Assembly: GCA_021827645.1 (NCBI GenBank) | Contig: JAKAVA010000001.1 | Location: forward strand, 16,610 to 80,609 | DNA: 64,000 nt | Origin: Planctomycetota bacterium | GTDB taxonomy: Bacteria; Planctomycetota; Phycisphaerae; WQYP01 | Reading direction: 5' to 3' | Shown here: in pieces, positions 1-8,936 of the stretch | Layout of the letters: every line of letters begins with the position of its first letter | How positions within the stretch are numbered: position 1 is the first letter of the stretch | Notes under the pieces: generated by a model | Database searches by the model: none | Seen by the model: the letters and a program-made list of their open reading frames with translations, nothing else | What the model was told of the DNA's origin: nothing | Made by a program: the position numbers and the translations under genes

Positions 1-352
1 GGGTGGCAGGATGTTCCGCTTCCCGCAGGCGTGTTCGGGTCACCATCCCGCTTCGGTGGATATGCCAGTCGACAGCGCCATTCCGCAGCATCTTACACTC
101 CAGTGTTCTGCTGCCGTGAAGTTCGATCTGTCGAGCATTTCGCAGATCCCGCCTCAGGCAAGATAGCACCGTATGGCGCTGTGCCGCCGGTAGATTCGCC
201 GCCGCGCTGTAATGGAACATCACCAAGCATCCGTGGAACAGCTGAGCCGCCATAAATAAAAATATCCCCATGATCGGCAGTGCGATGACGCATTCAATAA
301 TCGAAAAGCCCCGGTGCGCCATGCCCGCCCTTGGGTTCGCAGATAGGATCAT
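1..352 (-). CDS. Type II secretion/type IV pilus pseudopilin, partial at window edge
   Basis: Partial gene; reading on the minus strand it starts at 352 and stays open to the edge of the window, so the C-terminus is missing. The start ATG overlaps the TGA of the preceding pseudopilin gene by 4 bp (ATGA), which suggests translational coupling. A prepilin signature follows a short basic leader: GFSIIECVIALPIMGIFLF, with Gly before the cleavage point, Phe+1 and Glu+5, then one hydrophobic helix. After the helix about 80 residues of soluble domain are visible. By family knowledge this is a GspH/I/J-like minor pseudopilin that would be cleaved by prepilin peptidase and sit at a pseudopilus tip. 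The subclass cannot be decided from the fragment. Confidence 0.75.
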   Translation of the reverse strand, partial: MILSANPRAGMAHRGFSIIECVIALPIMGIFLFMAAQLFHGCLVMFHYSAAANLPAAQRHTVLSCLRRDLRNARQIELHGSRTLECKMLRNGAVDWHIHRSGMVTRTRLREAEHPAT

Positions 353-717
353 CGCCGCGCCTCCGATCGTCTTTCTGACCCGCTGATTTTCAAGACATAA
401 AGCGGCGGGGCCGCATGCCTGTGAATCCCATTCACCGCCACCCATTGGCAACCGCGAGGTAATATCGCATCACCGCTTCGGTCTGCCCGGGACGGCGTGA
501 TTCGCCATTGCGATGCGGAAGCTTTACCGTGATGATGGCGAATCATCATCTCCAATGCCGCAAGATCCTCGTTTCGCACTCGTCGGCGAATCGTCGAGAG
601 CGCATGCGATTGATGCTTGAATTCAAACGAAAGCCGAGTAAATGCCGCCGCGATCATCACCAGCAAGGCGATTCCAAGCAGCAGGTCCATAAGTACAAAT
701 CCGCGTTGGTTGGTCAT
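349..717 (-). CDS. Pseudopilin (prepilin N-terminal methylation motif), 122 aa
   Basis: The protein starts MTNQRGFVLMDLLLGIALL: a five-residue basic leader, Gly before the cleavage site, Phe+1 and a single hydrophobic helix. The usual Glu at +5 is replaced by Asp (M-D-L), an unusual but conservative change. The start at 717 overlaps the TGA of the upstream GspF-like gene by 4 bp; a longer reading from 741 would lie inside that gene and give a poorer leader. Length fits minor pseudopilins. It belongs to the same operon as the ATPase and the platform proteins. Its exact pseudopilin class is not clear. Confidence 0.75.
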   Translation of the reverse strand: MTNQRGFVLMDLLLGIALLVMIAAAFTRLSFEFKHQSHALSTIRRRVRNEDLAALEMMIRHHHGKASASQWRITPSRADRSGDAILPRGCQWVAVNGIHRHAAPPLYVLKISGSERRSEARR

Positions 718-1970
718 CCTGCACTCCGACAAAGCGCCCAAAGTAATTGGCTATACGGAAAATAGAGCATCAATGCTATTTCGCAGACCAGTGCACCGCA
801 CACCAGCACCGCCAGTGGAATGCTCGCTGCTCTCACCCACGCCATGATCCGACGGTAATCCATTTCAAATTGGCGCGCTGCGATTTGCAGCCCGGCCGCT
901 GACATTTCGCCCGGCATGCTGATGGCACTGCATATTATTTTCGGCAGTCGCGCCCGCCGGGCGGATTCCGCTGGGTCATTTCCCTGTGCCATGAATCTTC
1001 CCCACTTTTTCAGACGGCGCCGCGCCGCGAGATTACCTGCGCCCCACGCAGCCCGTTCGCAGCATTCGCCCAAGGTGGCGCCGCGGGCATAGCCGTCGGC
1101 AAGAATCTGCGTCGCGTCCGACCATGTTTTCAACCGCACCATCCTGCCAAAAACAGGCAATCGCCACGCGACGGCATCCCGACAATACAGAAACCACTCC
1201 GCCTGGGGAAAGAAGGGAACAAACAATCGCCGCAGCAAAATTCCGCCAATCATCAACGGCAACAGGAAGGCGGCGAAGGCACCCACGAATGATGGGAGAT
1301 GGCAAAACTGGCTTACGGGCCACGGTGGAGTGTGGAACCCCGCAACATGCCAATCTGCAAAGAAGCGTTTGAATTTGGGTACGATAAGGAGTCGCCCACC
1401 CTTTGCCACCAGCATGGTTATAGCTACCAGCACGGTGAAATACACGAGCATTGACGTATCAAGTTCGGTGAAAACGTTCCACATTTCTCGACGGTTCGTT
1501 TGCCGTTCCAGTTCGGCTGGCAAATCATTCTGTGATTCTGCCAGCGAAATAGCGCTAACTCGGTTCGCCGTGATTTCCGGCAATGCCACACGCAGCGATT
1601 CCGCGAGTGTTGTCCCTTCTTCAAGCAACTCCCCGATCGTCTCCATGCGAATGCCCACCAGTCCCGGCTCAAATGTCCCCGCTTTGCGCAGCGACTGGGC
1701 CAGCGGATGCTTGAGACGCACAATGTCGTATATTTTTTGAATGACGGTATCGCCCGTACGCCGCGTTACAAAATAACGGCCAACAACCAATACCGGGAGC
1801 AAAAGCACAATAAAATCGCCGAAAAATGTAAAGTAGATGCTGACACCGATCGGAATAATCCAAAACGGCAGCCACATCCCCAGTGCCGATACAACACGCA
1901 CACGCCGCCAGCGGCGGTTGATCATCCATTTCGCGAGCCGGTAGCGATACTTTCTTATCATCTCAGGCAC
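714..1970 (-). CDS. GspF/PilC-like inner-membrane platform protein (divergent second copy)
   Basis: 418 residues with a hydrophobic helical pair near residues 28-62, a hydrophobic segment near 173-190, another near 230-250 and a C-terminal helix near 385-405. This is the layout of GspF/PilC proteins, with two cytoplasmic helical bundles separated by membrane segments. Sequence similarity to the neighbouring GspF is weak, and I place it mainly by architecture and position. It follows the canonical gspF gene by 36 bp and overlaps the next pseudopilin gene by 4 bp, so it is part of the same transcript. Two GspF-type genes in tandem may form a hetero-oligomeric platform; this is inference. Confidence 0.6.
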   Translation of the reverse strand: MPEMIRKYRYRLAKWMINRRWRRVRVVSALGMWLPFWIIPIGVSIYFTFFGDFIVLLLPVLVVGRYFVTRRTGDTVIQKIYDIVRLKHPLAQSLRKAGTFEPGLVGIRMETIGELLEEGTTLAESLRVALPEITANRVSAISLAESQNDLPAELERQTNRREMWNVFTELDTSMLVYFTVLVAITMLVAKGGRLLIVPKFKRFFADWHVAGFHTPPWPVSQFCHLPSFVGAFAAFLLPLMIGGILLRRLFVPFFPQAEWFLYCRDAVAWRLPVFGRMVRLKTWSDATQILADGYARGATLGECCERAAWGAGNLAARRRLKKWGRFMAQGNDPAESARRARLPKIICSAISMPGEMSAAGLQIAARQFEMDYRRIMAWVRAASIPLAVLVCGALVCEIALMLYFPYSQLLWALCRSAG

Positions 1971-2006
1971 CTTCGTATCCGGTCCTTCCGTCGCCTTAAA
2001 GAGTCC

Positions 2007-3236
2007 CTATGACCCAGTAAGGGAACGCAAAAGCACCGTGAACGGTGCGATCAGTCCCCATAATACAAACGCAACGATGAAGCTCAGCACCACCAGCAGC
2101 ACTGGTGTGAGGATCGCCGGGAGCATGGCAATCCGCCTCTCCGCCTCTTTGGAATACCCCTGCGTTAATACCGTCAATGTTTCGCCAAGATTGTTTCCGG
2201 CTACGCCATTTTGAATCGCGGTTCCCACGGCAGGGGGAAGAGCGGATTCCATCAGCGCCTTGTCCATTGGCAGGCCTCGCTCCATTGCAAAGGTCATACT
2301 GGATCCGCAGGCCGTCATCACCGGTGACCCGGTCACGGCGCAAGCCAACTCGATCCCCTGCGGCAGATCCATCCCGCTGATCACACCAACGCGCAAAGCG
2401 TCACACCAGCGGGCGATCAGCGCCACCCGGATCGCCGGACCCAGCACCGGGACGTGTCCGGCTACCCAATCCCGGATATTCAGCATGACCGGTCGTCGGC
2501 GGAACAGTATCCAGAACAAAATAGAGCTGATGACGATGGCAACAATAACGCCGATGATCAGCGTCGCGTTATGCCCCAGAACCAGCAGCACCTCCGTGGG
2601 CCAGGGAGGTGGGATTGAATGGGCTGACGGACCGAAGCCATTTCCATGGATACCATAAATGGCAAACCGCGCGAAAAGTGGAAGGATGTACCAACTGAAA
2701 ATCGCCCCGACGAAAATCATGGCCGCAAGAACAAACGCCGGATATCCCAACGCATTGAAGAGACTTTCGCGCAGTTTACGCCGCAACTCCAGATGATGGC
2801 CCAGATTAACGAGCACATCGGAGAGACTGTTGGTCTTCACGGCCGCATCCAGCAGCATCGCGTAATCCGGTGGAAAGCGGCGCCCATGTTTTTCTACGGC
2901 TTGGGCCAACGTCATTCCCGCCTTCATATCCGCATTGACCGCCGCAATGATATTGTCCTGCCTTTTTCCCATGCCGGCGGAAAGTAATTCCATCCCCGCT
3001 TCCAGAGGCAGACCGGCTTTCACCAGCATCGCAAGCTGTTCATTGAACGCCTTGAATTCCGCAGCGGTCAGCGGCCCGCCCCGCACCGCGGTTCCGGCCT
3101 TCCAGATATCCTTGACACTGAGATTCAATGCTTCGATGGCACTTCGGGCTGACTGTTCGCTTTCGGCATTGATGGTTCCAACAATGTCCTTGCCCGATTC
3201 CATCTGCGCGCGATATCCAAAGCTGCATTCATTCAT
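2007..3236 (-). CDS. Type II secretion/type IV pilus inner-membrane protein GspF/PilC
   Basis: 409 residues. The cytoplasmic T2SSF domains show the family pattern: FNEQLAMLVKAGLPLEAGMELL in the first bundle (about residues 65-86), a membrane pair near 185-270, and a second bundle with RWCDALRVGVISGMDLPQGI, ending in a hydrophobic helix. The start at 3236 overlaps the stop of the upstream ATPase gene by 8 bp (ATGAATGA); a longer reading from 3356 lies inside the ATPase gene and gives unlikely Arg/Trp-rich sequence. The family forms the inner-membrane platform coupling the ATPase to pseudopilin assembly. Confidence 0.88.
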   Translation of the reverse strand: MNECSFGYRAQMESGKDIVGTINAESEQSARSAIEALNLSVKDIWKAGTAVRGGPLTAAEFKAFNEQLAMLVKAGLPLEAGMELLSAGMGKRQDNIIAAVNADMKAGMTLAQAVEKHGRRFPPDYAMLLDAAVKTNSLSDVLVNLGHHLELRRKLRESLFNALGYPAFVLAAMIFVGAIFSWYILPLFARFAIYGIHGNGFGPSAHSIPPPWPTEVLLVLGHNATLIIGVIVAIVISSILFWILFRRRPVMLNIRDWVAGHVPVLGPAIRVALIARWCDALRVGVISGMDLPQGIELACAVTGSPVMTACGSSMTFAMERGLPMDKALMESALPPAVGTAIQNGVAGNNLGETLTVLTQGYSKEAERRIAMLPAILTPVLLVVLSFIVAFVLWGLIAPFTVLLRSLTGS

Positions 3237-4296
3237 CGATCTGCTCCTGTGGTCCCAGCACTCTCCGCACCTCCGCCTCGTCCGTAAGGCCCGCGTCCAC
3301 CAGCCCCCGTGCGGCAGTCCATAAACTGCCGGATTCCGCCGCCACGGCACTCTCACGGCCTTCGATGATCGCTCGTGAAATCTCAGAGTTCAACCGCAAT
3401 ACTTCCGCCACCGGCAGCCGTCCCCGGTATCCATCGGTCGTTTTCCGTCTCAAAAGCCGCTGGTTGATAAATCCGAAAATACTATTGTTTAATTGATACG
3501 CCTCCACGCCCATCTCCAGCAGGCGGCGGATAGCGCCGGTGGGGGATCCGGCGTGCAGCGTCGAAAGCAGCCGATGTCCCGTCAGGGCTGCCTGCACCGC
3601 CATCGAGGCCGTGGCCGCATCGCGGATTTCACCGATCGCAAGAGTCTGTGGGTCCTGACGCAAAATACTCCGGAGCGCGGTTTGATAGTTCATCGCTCCA
3701 TAGGCACTGACTTCGATCTGCGTGACACCACGGATCGTCCGTTCAATGGGGTCTTCCAGCGAAACAAGACTCTCACCCCGTCGGCTCTCCGCCAGATGAG
3801 CCAGCAGGGCATAGATTGTGGTCGTCTTGCCTGAGCCGGCGGGCCCGGTGATCACCAACATTCCGGAATCGGCGGCACAGAAATCCATCAGAAACCGGTA
3901 ACTTGCAGCGGGAAGATTCAAATCCTCCAGCCGGTGTGGCGCAAGCATATCCGCCGGCATTCGGATTACGCCACGCATGCCGTGGACCGTCGGTATTACG
4001 GATAGCCGCAGATCCAATGGATGGGGTGCATCCACGCGCAATCGCCCTTCCTGTGGAATATCGGTGCGGTAGGTCAGCAGATGCGCCATGACCATCAGGC
4101 GATTCATAACCGCCCGCCCGGTCTGCGACGCGAGGGTTTCGTTACTTTGCAGCAGACCGTCGATTCGAAGCCGGACTTCGTAACCCTCGCCGACCGGTTC
4201 GATATGGATGTCAGACGCCCTCAACTCCACCGCCCGTGCAATAAGGGCATCCACACGTGGACGAATATCAACAACCGTATTTGCGGTCGAAGGCAT
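3229..4296 (-). CDS. GspE/PilB-family secretion ATPase, short form
   Basis: 355 residues. Walker A is GPAGSGKTTT, followed by an Asp-box region (SLEDPIE), Walker B with LAIGEIRD, and a His-box region (LSTLHAGS). The first 100 residues match the N2 domain (ASDIHIEP motif); the N-terminal N1 domain of typical 500-570-residue GspE/PilB is absent. The cysteine cluster that binds zinc in GspE/PilB is also missing: the stretch between the His box and the C-terminus (NQRLLRRKTTDGYRG) has no cysteine. Start 4296 is ATG with GAGG six bases upstream. It heads the operon; the 250 bp before it have no recognisable gene. It should power pseudopilus or pilus assembly. The reduced size recalls PilT-like proteins, but operon position favours an assembly role. 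Confidence 0.85.
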   Translation of the reverse strand: MPSTANTVVDIRPRVDALIARAVELRASDIHIEPVGEGYEVRLRIDGLLQSNETLASQTGRAVMNRLMVMAHLLTYRTDIPQEGRLRVDAPHPLDLRLSVIPTVHGMRGVIRMPADMLAPHRLEDLNLPAASYRFLMDFCAADSGMLVITGPAGSGKTTTIYALLAHLAESRRGESLVSLEDPIERTIRGVTQIEVSAYGAMNYQTALRSILRQDPQTLAIGEIRDAATASMAVQAALTGHRLLSTLHAGSPTGAIRRLLEMGVEAYQLNNSIFGFINQRLLRRKTTDGYRGRLPVAEVLRLNSEISRAIIEGRESAVAAESGSLWTAARGLVDAGLTDEAEVRRVLGPQEQIDE

Positions 4297-4548
4297 GAAC
4301 CACCTCAATCTGATCTTGAGATGTTACTCCGCCGGGAATTCAACGGCAAGGCGGCGGCGTGCTGACTCATACCCACTTTTGCGGGGAAAATCTGGGCCGG
4401 ATCGCAATAAAATTGCCGGCACCTTCAATGTGCCGCTATTTCCCAACCGCATCTGCGTTACCTGCCCCCGCACCTGAGCCGCATACCGCTCATGAAACCG
4501 GGAATGATTCAGGGCGGCGCGGAATCTCGCGTCTTACCCGTCGGCCGT

Positions 4549-5400
4549 TTATCGGGGCGCAAATGGGCCGATCAATCGGGCCTTGATCGCCAAAAATAAC
4601 GGTATTTCCTTCCGAGCCTGCTCCAGCGCCTCGTATCGGCGCCCTTTCGGCGGATGCTTGACGCTCGTCCACTCCTCAAGGTGCTCGATAAAAAAACCCG
4701 CTGACGCCATGGTGTTCACATACGCCTGCAGCGGACGGTGAAAGGTATACGTCATTTCGCCTGAAGCTGCGCCGGGGTGCATCTCAATGGTGAATTTACC
4801 GCTGGTGAGGTATTGCCCGACGGTGCGAAGCTGCCGGTTACTGGCGACATCAAAGTGCCAATTGCTGGCGCGTGGAATGCGAAAGCATGGATGAACCATG
4901 ACAACCGCCAGCGCCGACTGCGGTCTGAGCAATCGGCCCATCGATTCCCAGACCGGCGAAAGGGGCGTCATATTGGTGATGGCCAGAACGCAGCAAGCGG
5001 CGTCAAATCCCCCTTCACCCGCCGGGATTGCCGCGTCGAGGTGGCGGGCGTCGCCTTGGTAATAGCGCTCCAACTGCGGATATTCAATTCGCTGCCGCGC
5101 GAGCTGAATTAAATCAGCCGCCAGATCAATTCCTGTCACCCGTACGCCGTCACGCGCAAAGGCGCGGCAGACGACACCCTGCCCGCAGGCGACGTCAAGC
5201 AGACGCTCACCTGATTCCAATTTCAGCATGCGCTTGAGGCCGGGAATAATGGTTTTCTCATGATGGATATGACCGCGATCACCGACCAGTTCGTCATACC
5301 AATCCGCGGACTGATTCCAGTCGCTCGTCGGCGAAATCTTCCGTTCTTTGGAATTCGGTAATCCTGGAGAGTGACTTTTGTCAGAATTATTTTTCATCAT
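4549..5400 (-). CDS. Class I SAM-dependent methyltransferase
   Basis: 283 residues. Motif I is LLDVACGQGVV (about residues 68-78), followed by VTGIDLAADLI with the acidic residue that contacts the ribose and a later FDAACCVLAI strand, typical of Methyltransf_11/25 folds. The C-terminal part carries aromatic-rich sequence seen in small-molecule methyltransferases. The ATG overlaps the stop of the upstream vWA gene by 4 bp (ATGA), so it is the last gene of the rsmD-DUF58-BatA-like operon. Substrate is unknown. No gene is visible in the 250 bp between it and the secretion ATPase. Confidence 0.8.
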   Translation of the reverse strand: MMKNNSDKSHSPGLPNSKERKISPTSDWNQSADWYDELVGDRGHIHHEKTIIPGLKRMLKLESGERLLDVACGQGVVCRAFARDGVRVTGIDLAADLIQLARQRIEYPQLERYYQGDARHLDAAIPAGEGGFDAACCVLAITNMTPLSPVWESMGRLLRPQSALAVVMVHPCFRIPRASNWHFDVASNRQLRTVGQYLTSGKFTIEMHPGAASGEMTYTFHRPLQAYVNTMASAGFFIEHLEEWTSVKHPPKGRRYEALEQARKEIPLFLAIKARLIGPFAPR

Positions 5401-7967
5401 GTGTCTGATCTCACCCCCGCACCGGCAACCTGAACGGCCTCCGAGCTCTGACCTGCCCCCGAGAATCTACGCTGCCCCGTTCCTGTCGGCATCGCTGACG
5501 CATTGCCCGCCGGTGAATGACGGTTCGATACCAGAGCCTCGAAAACCGCCAGCAGGGCGACAAGCGCCAGAATGCCGGGCATGAGCGAGGAACCTGCATT
5601 CGTCTTTTTAATCACCGCCAGTAATTTCTGTGCGGTGGACGCGATCAGCACCGGATGCTTGAGTTTCACCATTTTAGCCAGAACCGCAGCCGGAGTTGGG
5701 TGGAGATTGGCTTCAGAACCGGGGGGATTCACCACAAACATCCCCGAAGTTTTGCCGTCAAAACTCGTCCAATGATAGATGCCGGTCCGGTCCGTTTGGT
5801 CAAAAATCCATCGCGGGCGATGCGTGCCGCTGGTATCAGACTTGATATTAATAACCGTCGCCGATTTCGGCAGCGTCACATTGATACTCATGGGCGCCAG
5901 TCTCTGCGGCACCGGAAGATCGATCCGATCCCCCGGTTCATAGGCGGCGTTACGGGCGGCGGTCGCCGCATTACCCAGCGCGATTCGCACCATCAGCGGC
6001 AAAAACGCCGAGGTGGCTCCGATGTTGGACCAGCCGCCGGCCGGCGACGAGGTGAACGTATAAATCCTCCCTTTCCCCAACGCCTGATCGGTCAGCAGTA
6101 CCCGCCCACTGCTGACGGACATCAGGACGCCCGCGGATTGATCCATTGACGCGATGCCCCACATATTCGCCACCACAATGCGCTGAAAGGGGCTTTCATC
6201 GGCAAACAGGTGCCCGCAAAGGTAGCTGCGGGTATCAACCGTGCTGACCTTCTCTCCGCGGATGCTGCTGATCAGGCGGGTCAGTGAACCTGGCAGCAGG
6301 CCGTGCGGTAGCAAAACCGTATTATAAAAATGCGGATTTATGCCGGGCCCCAACAGCCAGCACAGGCGCCCGCCGTCTTTCACAAATTCCGCCAAACGGC
6401 TGGCTTCCGCAGGCGTCACCCGCGGGATATCGCATAGAAATATGGCGCCGTATCTTTCCAGATGGATGGAAGGGAGGCTCTGCAGGTCCACCGTCCGGGG
6501 AATAATACTCCAGGGCTGGTTGCCCGAGGAGCTGCTTCCGGAATACGGGGCCAGGGCAGCGTCAACATAAAATGCCGCCGCACCGGGCGCCGGAGGAATC
6601 GAGTTGCCCACCACCAGCGCCCGAATTTTTGCCGCAGCTTTCAGTATCAGCCGCCGATGATCGGCCCACGGCAGTACGCCGCTGGGATTATTGATGTTCG
6701 CTTGAATCAACTGCCATCCCGGTTGACTTAAAACGCAGTGCAGTCGAACGTGGCGTATCGATTGGCTTGTACCCGCCGGCCCCAATGACACTCTGGCGGC
6801 AGAAGTGGGCAGTGGCCTTCCATTGAGCGACAGCGACAGTGAGGGGACCACTGCCGTCGAGCCGTTATTAACCACTCTGGCCTCAAGCGTGATGTGGCTG
6901 CCCGCGACCGCCTGACCGCGCAGTACCCGGAATTGCTCGATCGCGACATCATCCGGCGCTGTTCCCGCAGCCATCGGCATGAGCACCAACTGTACTGCCG
7001 ACAGTTTCTTCAATGCCGCAAACATATTGGTTTCCGATGCCGCCGGACCGGCAAAATCAGAAATAATAACCAGCACCTTTTCCGGCATGCGGCTCGCAGT
7101 CAGGAGCCGTGCGGCTTGTGCGACCAGTTCCGCCATGGGACGGGTCCGCCCAAGACTTTGCAGATGCTGCAACCGTCCCGCCGACGCAATTAAATTGGCA
7201 CTCAGTGCATCCGGCACCGGTTCAGTTCCCGGATTGGTCAGCAGCACCGCCTCTCGGGCCGGATGAAGAGTGCGCACCATAAGCTCCCGGGCCAGATGCG
7301 CTGCGCGGGATAATCTTGTCCGGCCGCCAACCTGCGCCAGCATCGACTGCGAATTGTCCAGAATGATCACCACGGCCGCATTGGAACCATCAAAATGCAC
7401 CGCAGAATCGGGGAAGAAAGAATTGGTGGTCAGACCGAAAGCCGATATCCCCAGTGCGCCCAGTCCCGCTATCAGCACCGCAATGATGACTGCCCAGCGG
7501 CCGGGCCGGACGGCAGCGGGACGCGGCGCCGGAGTTGGCGCGACATTCGATGCGGCAGGCCGGACCGACTGGCCGCCCTGTCTGGGCCTCTCAAGATAAT
7601 GGACCAGCGCTGCGACGGCCGCAGCTGATGCGACCAGGCCGACAAGCAAAAGGAGAATCATGCCGTAGGCCAGCTCCGGTGTGCCACCGTGGACCAGAGG
7701 GCCGGCAATGGCCATGGCGATCAGCGCGAAGACCGCCATACGCATCAGCAGCAGCAGAAACTGCTGAATCTGTCGCTTGCGGGCCGTTTTCTGGGCGGTA
7801 ATACGCAGAAACCGCAGGGTGGAAAACGGCACGATCGGCGAACGGACGCGGTTGAGCAGGTGCAGCAGAACCGGAATCCCCGCCGCAAGCAGACCGATGA
7901 GCAGAACCGGATCACTGAACGTCAGTGCGCCGGGAAGAGCCATGGTCATCAGTAAGTTGCCGGTCAT
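5397..7967 (-). CDS. BatA-like membrane protein with von Willebrand factor A domain
   Basis: 856 residues. The N-terminus is the BatA module: two hydrophobic segments around LLIGLLAAGIPVLLHLLNR, then a juxtamembrane RSPIVPFSTLRFL stretch, then two more membrane helices. A vWA domain follows with the MIDAS start VVIILDNSQSM (DxSxS). The middle and C-terminal part resemble the glutamine-amidotransferase-like fold common in these planctomycete proteins, ending in another hydrophobic helix. Start is placed at ATG 7967; ribosome binding is weak, and 7949 is an alternative. The gene follows the DUF58 gene by about 15 bp. Such pairs are known as Bat/MoxR-associated systems; function in envelope stress or metal-dependent chaperoning is not established for this clade. 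Confidence 0.82.
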   Translation of the reverse strand: MTGNLLMTMALPGALTFSDPVLLIGLLAAGIPVLLHLLNRVRSPIVPFSTLRFLRITAQKTARKRQIQQFLLLLMRMAVFALIAMAIAGPLVHGGTPELAYGMILLLLVGLVASAAAVAALVHYLERPRQGGQSVRPAASNVAPTPAPRPAAVRPGRWAVIIAVLIAGLGALGISAFGLTTNSFFPDSAVHFDGSNAAVVIILDNSQSMLAQVGGRTRLSRAAHLARELMVRTLHPAREAVLLTNPGTEPVPDALSANLIASAGRLQHLQSLGRTRPMAELVAQAARLLTASRMPEKVLVIISDFAGPAASETNMFAALKKLSAVQLVLMPMAAGTAPDDVAIEQFRVLRGQAVAGSHITLEARVVNNGSTAVVPSLSLSLNGRPLPTSAARVSLGPAGTSQSIRHVRLHCVLSQPGWQLIQANINNPSGVLPWADHRRLILKAAAKIRALVVGNSIPPAPGAAAFYVDAALAPYSGSSSSGNQPWSIIPRTVDLQSLPSIHLERYGAIFLCDIPRVTPAEASRLAEFVKDGGRLCWLLGPGINPHFYNTVLLPHGLLPGSLTRLISSIRGEKVSTVDTRSYLCGHLFADESPFQRIVVANMWGIASMDQSAGVLMSVSSGRVLLTDQALGKGRIYTFTSSPAGGWSNIGATSAFLPLMVRIALGNAATAARNAAYEPGDRIDLPVPQRLAPMSINVTLPKSATVINIKSDTSGTHRPRWIFDQTDRTGIYHWTSFDGKTSGMFVVNPPGSEANLHPTPAAVLAKMVKLKHPVLIASTAQKLLAVIKKTNAGSSLMPGILALVALLAVFEALVSNRHSPAGNASAMPTGTGQRRFSGAGQSSEAVQVAGAGVRSDT

Positions 7968-7982
7968 AAAGCTCAATTCGTC

Positions 7983-8915
7983 TCAGCGGCGGGATGTACG
8001 CATGAGCAGACTGCGTATCTGCGCATCCCAGGGAACATCGGTTCGGGATAACAAATAATCAATTTTCGCCCGGCCGCATTTCTTCTTCAGCAGTTCGATG
8101 AATTCCTGTACCTCCCGCCGGTAATCATCGCGGATGGCTTTGGGATCAATCTGCAGCCTCGATCCGTCCTCCATGTCTTCAAATGTGATCGGCCGGTTGT
8201 AATTCAGTTCGAGTTCCTGCGGATCCATCACGTGCAGCACCACCAGTTGGTGGCGATAGTGACGCAGATGCTCAAATGCATTGGTTAATCGGTTCGGGTC
8301 GTCGAAGAGATCACTGATCAAAATCACCAGTCCGCGTCGCGGAATCCGGTCGGCCACCTGATGAAGGGTCTCCGCCAGATGCGTGGTGCGCGAAGGAGCC
8401 AGTTTTTCCACACCGACAAAAAACTGATCCAGATGCGATGGGCCATTTCCCTGAGGTATCTCGATCCGAATTTTGTCATCAAATCCGATAAGCCCCACGA
8501 CATCCTGCTGATTGGAAAGCAGGTACGCCAGCGAGCAGGCCAGCACGGAGGCGTATTCATATTTGTTCACCGGATTTCCCGTCCCGGTTGCCGGATCATG
8601 CTGCACTGCGGAGCCGAAACGCATGGACGCCGAAGCATCCAGGCAGATCGTGGCCCTCAGGTTGGTTTCCTGTTCATATTGCTTGACATAATAGCGATCC
8701 GTCTTTGCCAGCACCGTCCAGTCCAGATGTTTGATTTCATCACCGGGAACATATTCACGATGTTCCGCAAATTCAATGGAAAAACCTTTATGCGGACTCT
8801 TATGCAGGCCGGCGTAAACGCCCTCCACCACCCCTCGAACGGTGAATTCCATGCGCCGCAGCTGCGCCGCATGCGTCGGTTTGAAAAATCGGTATTGAAG
8901 CTTTGCCAACTTCAC
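7983..8915 (-). CDS. DUF58 domain protein (vWA-like, MoxR-associated)
   Basis: 310 residues. Contains the DUF58 signature around GFSIEFAEHREYVPGDEIK, then HLDW and KTDRYYVKQYEQETN, then a vWA-like strand ICLDASASM (DxSxS) near residue 91. No membrane segment. Starts with GTG. It is 21 bp downstream of rsmD and immediately upstream of the BatA-like gene. In many bacteria DUF58 and BatA genes follow a MoxR AAA+ ATPase gene; here the position before it is taken by rsmD and no MoxR gene lies in the window. Confidence 0.88.
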   Translation of the reverse strand: MKLAKLQYRFFKPTHAAQLRRMEFTVRGVVEGVYAGLHKSPHKGFSIEFAEHREYVPGDEIKHLDWTVLAKTDRYYVKQYEQETNLRATICLDASASMRFGSAVQHDPATGTGNPVNKYEYASVLACSLAYLLSNQQDVVGLIGFDDKIRIEIPQGNGPSHLDQFFVGVEKLAPSRTTHLAETLHQVADRIPRRGLVILISDLFDDPNRLTNAFEHLRHYRHQLVVLHVMDPQELELNYNRPITFEDMEDGSRLQIDPKAIRDDYRREVQEFIELLKKKCGRAKIDYLLSRTDVPWDAQIRSLLMRTSRR

Positions 8916-8936
8916 CCCTTGAATATTGCCACGCGT

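Noticed and set aside
4549..5400. Ubiquinone/menaquinone methyltransferase (UbiE) assignment
   Set aside because: Generic SAM motif only; no UbiE-specific signature or quinone gene nearby.
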